The notes under the pieces were generated by a model. That model did not search any database, had not been told where the DNA came from, and saw only the letters and a program-made list of their open reading frames with translations. Below, piece after piece: positions 15,538 to 23,758 of a stretch of DNA of 64,000 nucleotides. Location: assembly GCF_000721075.1 (NCBI RefSeq), contig NZ_JOEQ01000011.1, forward strand, positions 62,001 through 126,000. The letters are read 5' to 3'. A program made the translations under genes and the position numbers. The stretch comes from Streptosporangium amethystogenes. Lineage in GTDB: Bacteria > Actinomycetota > Actinomycetes > Streptosporangiales > Streptosporangiaceae. Numbering within the stretch: position 1 is the first letter of the stretch; every line of letters begins with the position of its first letter.

Positions 15538-16698
15538 GTGAGCGAGATCGGCGCGCGGCTCCGCGACGCGCTCCACGCCGAGCTGCCCGCCGCCTACCGG
15601 CTGCGGCGGGAACTGCACGCCGAGCCGTGCCTGTCCGGCCAGGAGGAGCCGACCCTCAAACGGGTGCTGGACGCGCTGCCCGAGGGCAGCGCGATGGAGC
15701 GGGTGGCCGGGACCGGCGCGCTCCTCCGGGTCGGCGGCGACGGCCTGGCCGTCGGGGTGCGCGGAGAGCTGGACGCCCTGCCGATCCCCGAGGAGACGGG
15801 AGTGCCCTGGGCCTCGCAGAACGGTGCCATGCACGCCTGCGGCCATGACATCCACCTCGCCGCCCTGGTCGCGCTGACCAGGGCGATCGACCACGTGAAG
15901 GCGCCGGCGCCGATGGTCGCGGTGCTGCAGCCTCGCGAGGAGGGCCCCCCCTCCGGCGCCCGTGACATCGTCGAGTCGGGCGCGCTCCAGCGGAACCTGA
16001 TCGGCGCCATGATCGCGGCGCACGTCCAGCCGGTGCTCGCCGCCGGTCAGACGGCCTGCACCCCCGGCGCGGTCAACGCCTCCGCGGACCAGTTCACCAT
16101 CATCGTCAAGGGGCAGGGCGGGCACGCGGCCTATCCCCACCTGGCCCGCGACCCGATCCTGGCACTCGCCCAGGTCATCGTGGCCGCCCAGCAACTGGTC
16201 AGCCGCGACGCCGACCCGATGACGCCGACGGTGGTCACCTTCGGGACCGTGGCGGCGGGCAGCGCTCCGAACGCGATTCCAGGGCAGGCCGCCGCCCGCG
16301 GCACCATCCGTACGATGTCGGAGTCCTGGCGCCGGCATTTGCACCAGCGTTTCCACGAGCTCGCCGAGGGCGTCGCCCGCGCCTACGGCTGCGAGGCGGA
16401 GATGCGGATCACCTACGGGGATCCGGTGCTCGTCAACGACGCCCGCCTCGCCGAGGAGACCGGCTGCATCCTCGTCGACGCCGCCCACCACATGCCCGCC
16501 ACGCTGCGCTCCTGCGGCGCCGATGACTTCGCCCACTTCGCGTCGGTCGTGCCGTCGCTGATGCTGTTCGTGGGCACCGACACGGAGGCGGGACTGCACA
16601 GCCCGTACTTCCTGCCCGGAGACGACACGGTGCGGGCGCTCGCCGAGAGCCTGCTGGCCGGCTACCTCGGCGCCGCGCAGGTGATCGGCGCGGGCTAG
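15538..16698 (+). CDS. M20-family metallo-amidohydrolase
   Basis: The 386-residue protein carries the M20/M40 zinc signatures: GELDALPIPEETG, MHACGHDIHLAALV (metal-binding His/Asp), QPREEGPPSGARDIVESG (catalytic Glu and metal ligand) and GHAAYPHLARDPI in the dimerisation lid. The family includes hippurate hydrolase and N-acyl-amino-acid hydrolases that cleave an amide to free an amino acid. GTG 15538 follows GGGGGGAGA. It is probably transcribed with the SDR relic upstream. The exact acyl substrate is not apparent. Confidence 0.9.
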   Translation: MSEIGARLRDALHAELPAAYRLRRELHAEPCLSGQEEPTLKRVLDALPEGSAMERVAGTGALLRVGGDGLAVGVRGELDALPIPEETGVPWASQNGAMHACGHDIHLAALVALTRAIDHVKAPAPMVAVLQPREEGPPSGARDIVESGALQRNLIGAMIAAHVQPVLAAGQTACTPGAVNASADQFTIIVKGQGGHAAYPHLARDPILALAQVIVAAQQLVSRDADPMTPTVVTFGTVAAGSAPNAIPGQAAARGTIRTMSESWRRHLHQRFHELAEGVARAYGCEAEMRITYGDPVLVNDARLAEETGCILVDAAHHMPATLRSCGADDFAHFASVVPSLMLFVGTDTEAGLHSPYFLPGDDTVRALAESLLAGYLGAAQVIGAG

Positions 16699-16899
16699 CG
16701 TCTCGTTCCTCGAAGCAGGGAGGTGAAACGGCGTCGGCACCGGCGACGCCCGCGCGAACAGAGGCCCCGGCGTCGCCCCACCGCACGCCTCACCTTGCCG
16801 CTCCGCGAGGACCTCCGGCCCGGCGAACTCGGATTTCTCACCGGACCGGATGATCCCGCGATGACGCGTCGCGCCACCCGGTCACCGGAACGCTTACGC

Positions 16900-17094
16900 C
16901 TACTCGGCTATCTCGATGGCGAGGGCGGGGCAGACGGCGGCCGCCTCGCGGACCAGGCTGTACTGGTCCTCGCCTGGCTCGGACTCCAGCAGGATGACGA
17001 TGCCGTCGTCATCGCGCTGGTCGAACACCTCCGGTGCGATCAGCACGCACTGGCCGGCGCCGCAGCACTTGACCTCGTCGACGGTGACTTTCAT
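16900..17094 (-). CDS. Ferredoxin (3Fe-4S/4Fe-4S, P450 partner)
   Basis: This 64-residue ferredoxin begins MKVTVDEVKCCGAGQCV. Cluster ligands read as Cys10, Cys16 (C-x5-C) and Cys57 in the AAVCPALAIEI motif. Cys11 sits at the position that varies among P450-type ferredoxins, so a [3Fe-4S] or four-Cys cluster are both possible. It has an AAGGAGGAG ribosome site. It is the last gene of a three-gene operon with a cytochrome P450 and an FAD ferredoxin reductase. It should shuttle electrons from the reductase to the P450. Confidence 0.93.
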   Translation of the reverse strand: MKVTVDEVKCCGAGQCVLIAPEVFDQRDDDGIVILLESEPGEDQYSLVREAAAVCPALAIEIAE

Positions 17095-17122
17095 CTCGGG
17101 GCTCCTCCTTGTCGTTCGGGCG

Positions 17123-18334
17123 TCACCAGCGGACGGGAAGCGTGCGCAGGCCGCCCACGGCCAGCCCCTCCACCCGCTCCAGCTCCGCCACGGGCACGGC
17201 CAGATCCAGGGTGGGCAGCTTGCGCAGCAGCACCTCCAGGACGACCTGCAACTCGGTACGGGCCAGCGCCTGGCCGAGGCAGGAGTGGGCGCCGGCGCCG
17301 AAGGACAGGTGCGGGTTCGGGCTGCGGGTCATGTCCATCTGGTCGGCGGCCTCGAAGGCGCTCTCGTCGCGGTTGGCGGCGGCCATGCTGCACACCACGG
17401 TGGTGCCCTTGGGCAGGTGGGTGCCGCTGACCTCGGTCTCCTCGCGCAGGTAGCGGGGCAGGCCGAAGCCGGAGTTGGCATCGAGGCGCAGCGACTCCTC
17501 CACCGTGGTGCGGATCAGCGACGGGTCGGCCAGCAGCCGCTCCCACCGGCTGCGATCGGCCAGCAGCATGGCGACCATCTTGCCGATCATGTTGGCGGTG
17601 GTCTCGTGACCGGCGACCAGCAGCGCGATGCCGGTGACCTGGATCTGGAGGTCCGACAGGCCGCCCTCCTCGGGGGTGCCGGCCGCGATCAGCCCGCTCA
17701 GCAGGTCGTCGTCGGGCGCGGCGCGCTTGGCGGCGACGTGGCCGGACATGTACTGGAAGAACTCAAGCTGGGAGGCCTCGATCTCCGCCTGCGTGTAGCG
17801 GGTGAGGTTGAGCATGGTGTCGGACCAGTACGAGAACCGGTCCCGGTCGGCGGCCGGGACGCCGAGCATGTCGCAGATGACGTACACCGGCAGCGGGAAG
17901 CCCAGGTCGGCCTTGAGGTCGCCGGGGACGCCGCGCTTGACCATGTCGTCGATCAGTTCCTCGGCGGTCTTCGCCATCGACGGCCGCAGCGCGTTCATGC
18001 GCTTGGCGGTGAACCATCTGCTGACCAGGCGCCGCCAGTGCTGGTGCTCCTCCCCGCCGTCGGGGATGATCTGCGCCAGGTCGCTGCTGAACACCCCGCC
18101 GCCCTCGGCCGACAGCCGGGCCGCGTCGGGCGCGCTGAGCTGGCGGGTGAAGCGCGGGTCGGCCAGTACCTCCTTGACGTCGTCGTAGCGGGTCAGCAGC
18201 GTCGCCTGGTCACCACTGGGCAGCGTGACGTGGGCCACCGGGCACTTGCTGCGCAGCTCGGCCCACTCCGCCGGCGGCTCCAGCGCCGCGTCGTTCGGGA
18301 TCGGGTAGTTCAGGACCTGCTCGTGCTGGCTCAT
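17123..18334 (-). CDS. Cytochrome P450 monooxygenase
   Basis: The 403-residue protein is a soluble bacterial class I P450. The I-helix oxygen-activation motif is AGHETTANM, the K-helix is ESLRLD, and the heme-binding loop is HLSFGAGAHSCLGQALAR with the thiolate Cys. An RFTRQLSAP segment matches the CYP105/CYP107-type N-terminal region. The start is supported by CGAGGAGAAACCG. Neighbours supply the full electron chain: ferredoxin reductase upstream and ferredoxin 28 bases downstream. No biosynthetic cluster is around it, so a catabolic or detoxifying oxidation controlled by the divergent TetR is plausible. Confidence 0.95.
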   Translation of the reverse strand: MSQHEQVLNYPIPNDAALEPPAEWAELRSKCPVAHVTLPSGDQATLLTRYDDVKEVLADPRFTRQLSAPDAARLSAEGGGVFSSDLAQIIPDGGEEHQHWRRLVSRWFTAKRMNALRPSMAKTAEELIDDMVKRGVPGDLKADLGFPLPVYVICDMLGVPAADRDRFSYWSDTMLNLTRYTQAEIEASQLEFFQYMSGHVAAKRAAPDDDLLSGLIAAGTPEEGGLSDLQIQVTGIALLVAGHETTANMIGKMVAMLLADRSRWERLLADPSLIRTTVEESLRLDANSGFGLPRYLREETEVSGTHLPKGTTVVCSMAAANRDESAFEAADQMDMTRSPNPHLSFGAGAHSCLGQALARTELQVVLEVLLRKLPTLDLAVPVAELERVEGLAVGGLRTLPVRW

Positions 18335-18444
18335 TCGGTTTCTCCTCGAAAACGTGTTTCGCTGTCAGTTGCAGGAGGTCGGGTGCGCCGGGTGACCGTT
18401 CTGGTCGGCCGGAGGCCGCGGTTCGGCATCCGGGCTGCGGACGC

Positions 18445-19620
18445 TCACGCCGACGTGAAGGTTCCGATCAGGTTCTGGCGGTGCAGGCGGGCGGCCTTGG
18501 CCATGTTCCAGCCGAGCACTCCGGTGACCTGTCCGCCGACGCTGTAGCGGGCGACGAACCGGCTCTCTTCCGGCGCGCCTTCGATCACGTCCACCTGGGC
18601 GTCGCGGGTGGGGACACCGTGGACTTGGATCTTGACATCGTACTGATCGGTCCAGAAGTAGGGGATGGGAACGTACGGGCGGTTCTCACCGAGGATGTTG
18701 GCCGCCACGATCTGTGCCTGCTCGACGGCGTTGGTGCGGTTCTCCAGGCGCAGCCGCCTGCCCAGCCCCTCATGGTGCCAGGAGGCCATGTCACCGACCG
18801 CGTAGACGCCTTCGGCGGCGCGGCAGTGCGAGTCGCATTCGACCCCGTCGCCGAGCGCCAGCCCGCTGCCGTCAAGCCAGCCGAGGTCGGGACGGGAGCC
18901 GACCGCCACCACGACCGCCTCCGCGGGCAGCCATTCGCCGGAGGCCAGCCGCACACCGGTGACCCTGCCGTCCGCACCGGTGAGAGCCTGCGCGGCGATG
19001 CCGAGCCGGAGCCGGACGCCGCGGTCGGCGTGCAGCAGCGTGAGCGTCCTGCCGACGAGGTCGCCGAGCTGGTCGGCCATGACGGTGTGGCCGAGGCCGG
19101 CCAGCGTGACGTCGAGTCCCATACCGCGGGCGGTGGCGGCGATCTCCGCGCCCAGGACGCCCTCGCCGACGACGACGAGCCTGTCGATCGCGGTCAGGTT
19201 CCGGCGCAGGGCGAGGGCGTCGTCGAGGGTGCGCAGGACGTGCACGCCCGTCAGATCATCCTGGCCGGGGAGCCGGAGGGCGGCCAGACCGGTGGCCAGG
19301 ACCACGGTCTGCGCGCGCAGCACGCGCCCGGAGGCGGTCCGCACCTCGCGGGCGGTGGCGTCCAGGCCGGTCGCCGGATCGCCGAGTAGGAACTCCACCC
19401 CCAGCTTGGCGAGATCGTCCTGCGAACGCAGGTGCGTCCTTTCGCCCTCCCACACGCCCGCCAGCACCTGCTTCGACAAGGGCGGCCGATCATAGGGAGG
19501 GTGCCGTTCCGCGCCCACGACGATCAGCCGGCCACGGTAGTCCTTGCGCCGCAACGCCTCCGCCACGGCCAGGCCGCCCGCCGCAGCGCCCACGATCAGG
19601 ATGTCCTCAGGATGGGTCAA
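18445..19620 (-). CDS. FAD-dependent ferredoxin reductase
   Basis: This 391-residue pyridine nucleotide-disulfide-type oxidoreductase has the FAD site ILIVGAAAGGLAVAEALR, YDRPPLSKQVL, the NAD site LVVVGEGVLGAEIAATAR, and VYAVGDMASWHH binding flavin. The C-terminal reductase domain with FWTDQYDVKIQVHG is typical of P450-system (BphA4/PdR-like) reductases. The only start consistent with its N-terminus (THPEDILIVG) is a TTG at 19618-19620, an uncommon choice. It is the first gene of the P450 operon, divergent from the TetR gene. Confidence 0.92.
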   Translation of the reverse strand: MTHPEDILIVGAAAGGLAVAEALRRKDYRGRLIVVGAERHPPYDRPPLSKQVLAGVWEGERTHLRSQDDLAKLGVEFLLGDPATGLDATAREVRTASGRVLRAQTVVLATGLAALRLPGQDDLTGVHVLRTLDDALALRRNLTAIDRLVVVGEGVLGAEIAATARGMGLDVTLAGLGHTVMADQLGDLVGRTLTLLHADRGVRLRLGIAAQALTGADGRVTGVRLASGEWLPAEAVVVAVGSRPDLGWLDGSGLALGDGVECDSHCRAAEGVYAVGDMASWHHEGLGRRLRLENRTNAVEQAQIVAANILGENRPYVPIPYFWTDQYDVKIQVHGVPTRDAQVDVIEGAPEESRFVARYSVGGQVTGVLGWNMAKAARLHRQNLIGTFTSA

Positions 19621-19804
19621 CGTCGCCCACCCCGGGTGATCCGGCCCGACGACCAGGTGCCGGCCGCGTCGCAGCCGGCGTGTCCCTCGATCCTGCGGGG
19701 GCGGTGGTGATGTTCGTGTTCACGCGCGTCCTTTCGATTCGAAGCAACGACGACGGCGCACCCGGGATACGGGTTTGGTGTCGTGGTGGAGATATGGCCA
19801 CAAC

Positions 19805-19826
19805 AACCGGACTGCATCGTCCGGTT
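19805..19826. promoter_or_regulatory. TetR operator, distal copy
   Basis: AACCGGAC-N6-GTCCGGTT, with a perfect 8-bp half-site match, lies in the divergent P450/TetR intergenic region. It is followed by CACCGTAGCC, and a similar tail follows the second copy. Confidence 0.65.
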
Positions 19827-19886
19827 CTCACCGTAGCCTCTGCCGTGGGCGCGTGTCGAACGAAAGCAGCATCCTGACGGTAAAAT

Positions 19887-19904
19887 CCGGACAATATAGT
19901 CCGG
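19887..19904. promoter_or_regulatory. TetR operator, proximal copy
   Basis: CCGGAC-N6-GTCCGG, exactly 80 bp from the first copy and 18 bp before the TetR start codon. The downstream context TTGCTACCGTAGTC parallels TTCTCACCGTAGCC at copy one. Two sites could control both divergent transcripts. Confidence 0.65.
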
Positions 19905-19921
19905 TTGCTACCGTAGTCGAC

Positions 19922-20512
19922 ATGTCCCACACACGGCGGCCCAACAGAGGTCCCAGCGCGGCGGCGGAGAACCGCGCGGCACTGATCGCGGCAGCTCGCG
20001 AGTTGTTCGCCACCGACGGATACGACGCGCCGCTCACCTCGATCGCGCGTACGGCCGGTGTCGGCCAGGGCAGCCTGTACCGGCACTTCCCCGACCGCGC
20101 CAGCCTCGCGCTGGCCGTCTTCGAAGAGGGCGTCAAGGAGTTGGAGGCGCTCGCCGCCAAGCCCGGCACCACCCTCGGCGAGATGCTGGCGCTGATGACC
20201 GAGCAGGCCATCGCCTCGATCGCGTTCGTCGGTATGGTCGGCGCCCCGGCCGACCCGCGCATCGCCCATGTGCGCGACCGGGTGGCCAGGTCGCTGCGGG
20301 ACCCGCTGGTCAGGGCGCGGGAGGCCGGCCACGTACGCGAGTACGTCACCATCGAGGATCTGGTCACGGCCGTGGGTATGATCGCGGCGCTCCTGGCCAG
20401 GATACCGGCGGCCGAACGGCGCGAGACCGCTCAACGGGCGTGGCTGCTCCTCTTCACCGGCATGGTGTCCGAGCCTGACGCGCCTTCGTCGCCCGGTCGT
20501 CCGGACCACTGA
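19922..20512 (+). CDS. TetR-family transcriptional regulator
   Basis: The protein has 196 residues. The N-terminal HTH reads LTSIARTAGVGQGSLYRHFPDR, a canonical TetR helix-turn-helix, preceded by NRAALIAAARELFATDGYDA. The C-terminal ligand domain is all-helical and not assignable to a known inducer. It is divergent from the P450 operon, with two identical-spacing CCGGAC inverted repeats between them. It most likely represses both itself and the P450 genes. ATG 19922 is the natural start; upstream in-frame codons run through the operator. Confidence 0.9.
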   Translation: MSHTRRPNRGPSAAAENRAALIAAARELFATDGYDAPLTSIARTAGVGQGSLYRHFPDRASLALAVFEEGVKELEALAAKPGTTLGEMLALMTEQAIASIAFVGMVGAPADPRIAHVRDRVARSLRDPLVRAREAGHVREYVTIEDLVTAVGMIAALLARIPAAERRETAQRAWLLLFTGMVSEPDAPSSPGRPDH

Positions 20513-20880
20513 GACGGCAGCCGATCGCAGACGGAGCATGCCGCCGGTGGAGGTCCTTGGCGCGACGGCGGCACCTGCCCGGCCTGAATCCGCAGCGCGG
20601 CCGGCGGGCTTCGGAGGTGAGGCCGGGCAGGGCCCGCAGTACCGCGAGAGTGGGCTGCCCCGGTCGTCGAAAACCGAGCGTGGACATCCTCGCCCTGTCT
20701 TTGCGGCCACGCCTCGGGATCGACCATCTGGTGGCCCCACACCGAACGTCGACCGGGAGATCTTCGGGGGGAGCAGGTGTCTCGGTCCAGGGAAGGCGCG
20801 GTGACGCCCCACTAGTCGAGCCGGAAGGTCGCCACGAACGTGTCGACGTGCCCACTGCCCGGCGGGTGCGAAGAACCAGA
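20513..20880. other. Non-coding stretch after the TetR gene
   Basis: About 370 bases of high-GC sequence. I see no reading frame with recognisable protein character, no strong hairpin and no clear repeat. Confidence 0.4.
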
Positions 20881-21144
20881 ACATCCCGAGACCGCCGCGG
20901 CCAACGCGGAGATCACCCGCAGCCCGATCTCCGCGACCCTGGTCTCGGCCAGCCGCCCCTCCGCCCTGAGCACCTCGGCCATGGACGGTCCCTCGACCGG
21001 CTCCATGACGATCCACGGGCGGCCGTCCTCCTCGACCACGTCGTAGACGGTGACGATGCCGGGGTGGCCCCTCAGCGTCGCCGCGGTACGGGCCTCGCGG
21101 AGCGTCCGCAGCAGCAGCCGCTCGCGGAGCCCGTCGGCATCCGG
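20813..21144 (-). pseudogene. Serine/threonine protein kinase relic with internal deletion
   Basis: Reading the minus strand immediately after the 2-hydroxyacid dehydrogenase stop, in the same frame, gives PDADGLRERLLLRTLREART, then AATLRGHPGIVTVYDVVEED and GRPWIVMEPVEGPSMAEVL. These are the alpha-C, beta-4, beta-5 and hinge segments of a PknB-type kinase. The glycine loop is missing upstream. After ISALAAA the catalytic loop (HRD, DFG) is missing and the frame jumps to a short tail, VDTFVATFRLD, resembling the C-terminal end of secreted kinase sensor domains. It has no start codon at a sensible place. It is a non-functional remnant. Confidence 0.7.
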
Positions 21145-22119
21145 TCAGTATCCCGCGGCGGGATCGATGACCCCCTCCAGCGGGAGACCCGCCCGCAGGT
21201 TGCGCACGTTCCGCTCGACCCGCTCGCAGACCATCCGGGTGACGTACTCGGCGGAGTCGGCGCAGTGCGAGGTGATGAGCACCCTGTCCTCGGCCCAGAG
21301 CGGGTGCCCCTCGGGGAGCGGTTCCGGGTCCGTCACGTCCAGCCCGGCGGCGGAGATCGCCCCGGCGCGGAGGGCCTCGACGAGCGCGTCGGTCTGGATG
21401 TGCGCGCCGCGGGCGACGTTGACGACGACGGCGTGCGCCGGCAGCAGGGCCAGTTCGGTGGCGCCGATGACGTGGGTCGTCTCCGGCGTCAGGGCGAGGG
21501 CCAGCACCAGGATGTCGGTCTCCGGAAGCACCGCGGGCAGGGCCTCGGGCGGCAGCGTCTCCTCGGTACCCTCGATGCGCTCCGCCCGGCGGCGGATCAC
21601 CCGGATCCGGCACTCGAACGGCCGCAGCAGCCGGATGAGCTCGCCCGCTATACCGCCGCCGCCGAGGATCGTCACCCGCCGGCCGTTCAGGGACCTGGGA
21701 TCGGCCGGGCACCAGCGGGGGATGCGCGCCTGCCGGGCGAGGTTGCGCAGGCAGGCCAGTATCAGCATGAGCGCGTGCTCGCCGACCTGCCCGGCGAACG
21801 CCCCCTTGGCGCAGCTGAAGACCACGGGGCGGTCGAGCACGCCGGACGCGGTGAATCTCTCCACCCCCGCCCAGGGGAACTGCACCCAGCCGATCCGGGG
21901 GTGGGCCTCCAACGTCGAGCGGAGCAGTTCCGGCTCACCGGGGATGAGCCACACCAGGCCGTCCGCCTCGGCGAGCGGGACATTGACGCCACCGCCGCCG
22001 GACACGGCCTCCTCGACCGCGAGACGCAGGTGGTCGAGGCCGGGGGAGTTGGGGCGGTCGTAGGCCGCCCCCGCCTCCGGAGACGGGGCTATCGCGATTC
22101 GGGCTTCCATGACCGACAT
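21145..22119 (-). CDS. D-isomer-specific 2-hydroxyacid dehydrogenase
   Basis: The 324-residue product has an NAD-binding Rossmann centre, VTILGGGGIAGELIRLLRPF, then the family signatures LPETDILVLALALTPETTHV, AHAVVVNVARGAHI and the C-terminal GLDVTDPEPLPEGHPLW. The catalytic Arg falls in VNVARGA, Glu in DPEPLP and His in ITSHCADS. Such enzymes interconvert 2-keto and D-2-hydroxy acids with NAD(P)H. ATG 22119 (MSVMEARIA) is chosen over ATG 22110; the frame is open further upstream without conserved sequence. A kinase relic lies just downstream. The substrate is not apparent. Confidence 0.87.
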   Translation of the reverse strand: MSVMEARIAIAPSPEAGAAYDRPNSPGLDHLRLAVEEAVSGGGGVNVPLAEADGLVWLIPGEPELLRSTLEAHPRIGWVQFPWAGVERFTASGVLDRPVVFSCAKGAFAGQVGEHALMLILACLRNLARQARIPRWCPADPRSLNGRRVTILGGGGIAGELIRLLRPFECRIRVIRRRAERIEGTEETLPPEALPAVLPETDILVLALALTPETTHVIGATELALLPAHAVVVNVARGAHIQTDALVEALRAGAISAAGLDVTDPEPLPEGHPLWAEDRVLITSHCADSAEYVTRMVCERVERNVRNLRAGLPLEGVIDPAAGY

Positions 22120-22528
22120 TCTGTATGTGGCCCACCGGCCGGTCACCTCGGCGTCCCGCACCCGTCGCCGGCGGCGAGCAGCAGGTCCTCCAGCCGCCTT
22201 CAGGTCGGTCCCGCCCCTGTCGCGTGGCGGTGGATCCGTTGCCGCACGGCGGCCAGGTCGGCGGTGATCGGCTCTCAAGCCCTTCATGCGGACGCCGCCG
22301 GATGACTACCCGCTCTTGCCCGCCTGACCGTCGGCGAGCGGTAACCGCGCCCCAGCCGGGAGTAGAGCGTCGTGGTGGCGGTGGTCAGGCACCGCGCCGA
22401 CGAGTAGCCTGAGGGCACGATGTCTTTCGCCGGTAGGCCACCCGAGCCTGCGGTGTTCTATCTGCGCTGATGTTGTGCCGTCTTGACCTCGCGGCTTGTC
22501 TTTCCGGCGAGCCTCTGGAGGATGCGGC
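22120..22528. other. Non-coding divergent region
   Basis: This 409-base gap separates the dehydrogenase and STAS genes, which are transcribed divergently. Apart from the STAS ribosome site (TGGAGGATG at 22515) I see no convincing promoter pair, hairpin or small gene. Confidence 0.4.
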
Positions 22529-23005
22529 ATGGACAGTATCACCTGCGTACCGGCCTACAACGGTGGGTCATCTGGGATATTACGCATCATCTCCACGATT
22601 CATCCGTCGGGAATGCGGCTGGAGGGAGAGCTGGATCGTAGCGGCGTGCCCGCTGTGACGGCGGCGCTGGCGTCGGCGGCTCATCGGGCGGCTCGCGGTG
22701 AGGGCTCCTTTCACATCGATCTGAGTGGGCTGGGTTTCATCGATGTGAGCGGCCTGCGCGTGCTGGTCAGCGCTTGCCTCGATGCGGATGGCGGCGGCGC
22801 GGGTGTGATCCGGGTGGTGGCGGCCTCGGCGGTGGTACGCCGCCTGCTGGCGCTCACCGGCTGGGACGCGGTACCCGGCTGGGACGCGGTGCCCGGAGGG
22901 AACCGGGCGCCCCCCGCGGGCTCGGGCCAGGTGCGGCCCGACGTCGGCGAAGGTCACCCGCTCCTGGTCGCCGCGGATACCGGTGCCGTAGACGGGGGAG
23001 GTTGA
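22529..23005 (+). CDS. STAS-domain anti-anti-sigma factor-like protein
   Basis: The protein has 158 residues. The STAS fold is visible from MRLEGELDRSGVPAVTAALA through FHIDLSGLGFIDVSGLRVLV; the serine of the FIDVSGLR motif is the residue phosphorylated in SpoIIAA/RsbV. A GWDAVPGWDAVPGG tandem duplication near residue 112 separates the domain from a disordered tail. GGAGG at 22517-22521 fixes the start. The stop overlaps the next gene's ATG (TGATG), giving translational coupling to a GAF-ANTAR protein. It probably belongs to a partner-switching circuit. Confidence 0.85.
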   Translation: MDSITCVPAYNGGSSGILRIISTIHPSGMRLEGELDRSGVPAVTAALASAAHRAARGEGSFHIDLSGLGFIDVSGLRVLVSACLDADGGGAGVIRVVAASAVVRRLLALTGWDAVPGWDAVPGGNRAPPAGSGQVRPDVGEGHPLLVAADTGAVDGGG

Positions 23006-23736
23006 TGGACAGGCAACGCTCGGCGGCGGTGTGGGCGGCGATCAACGACCACGCCCGCGCTGGGGGAGCACCGGTCTCCATCGAGGCGGTGTGCCTGATC
23101 TGCGCGCGGACGCTGCGCGCCCAAGGGGTGAGCGTGGCCCTTAGCGACCGGCTCATGGGTTATGAACCGGTGTGCGCGAGCGGTGGCGCCTACCGGCTGA
23201 TGGACCTGCAGGTCACGCTGGGCGAGGGCCCGGGGCGTGACGCGCTCACCGGAGACCGGCCCGTGCTGGTCGGCGACCTGGCCGAGGACGGCACGCGGCG
23301 GCGCTGGCCGATGTTCGCCCCGGCCGCCGTGCAGGCAGGCGTTCGGGCGATCTTCGCCTTCCCGCTGCTGCTGGGGGCGATCTCGGTCGGCGTGCTGGAG
23401 ATCAGCCGCACCGAGGAGGGGTGGCTGACGCCGCAACAGGCGGCCGACGCGCTGGTGTTCGCCGATGCGGCGCTGCTGGTGCAGGTGCGGCAACTGGCAT
23501 CCCCCGACGCCGCCGCCGGCGAGCCGAAGGAACTACGGTGGGGGACAGCGGAGCGCTGGGCGCAGGTGCACCAGGCCACCGGCATGGTCGCGATCCAGTC
23601 CGGCACCGACCTGAGCGCCGCGTTCGTCCGGTTACGCGCCCACGCCTTCGCCGATGAGCGCAGCCTGCTGGAGGTGGCCCGCGACGTGGTGGCGCGACGG
23701 CTGCGATTCGGGCCAGACCGAGACGAGGCGGACTGA
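23005..23736 (+). CDS. GAF-ANTAR regulator 1
   Basis: The 243-residue protein has an N-terminal GAF domain (about residues 15-165; DLQVTLGEGPGRDAL and AIFAFPLLLGAISVGVLEI are typical). It also has a C-terminal ANTAR RNA-binding domain starting near WAQVHQATGMVAIQSGTDLS and ending VARDVVARRLRF. ANTAR domains bind twin-hexaloop RNA hairpins and act as antiterminators. Translation is coupled to the STAS gene. The small molecule or redox signal sensed by GAF is unknown. No obvious ANTAR hairpin target was found within the window. Confidence 0.88.
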   Translation: MDRQRSAAVWAAINDHARAGGAPVSIEAVCLICARTLRAQGVSVALSDRLMGYEPVCASGGAYRLMDLQVTLGEGPGRDALTGDRPVLVGDLAEDGTRRRWPMFAPAAVQAGVRAIFAFPLLLGAISVGVLEISRTEEGWLTPQQAADALVFADAALLVQVRQLASPDAAAGEPKELRWGTAERWAQVHQATGMVAIQSGTDLSAAFVRLRAHAFADERSLLEVARDVVARRLRFGPDRDEAD

Positions 23737-23758
23737 TGCGAACCAGGATCGGTGTGAA

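Noticed and set aside
16916..18547. 543-codon plus-strand frame across the ferredoxin and P450 genes
   Set aside because: The opposite strand encodes unmistakable ferredoxin and P450 proteins with ribosome sites.
19607..21712. 701-codon minus-strand frame through the TetR region
   Set aside because: It crosses the TetR gene, its operators and two unrelated units; composition is that of random GC-rich sequence.
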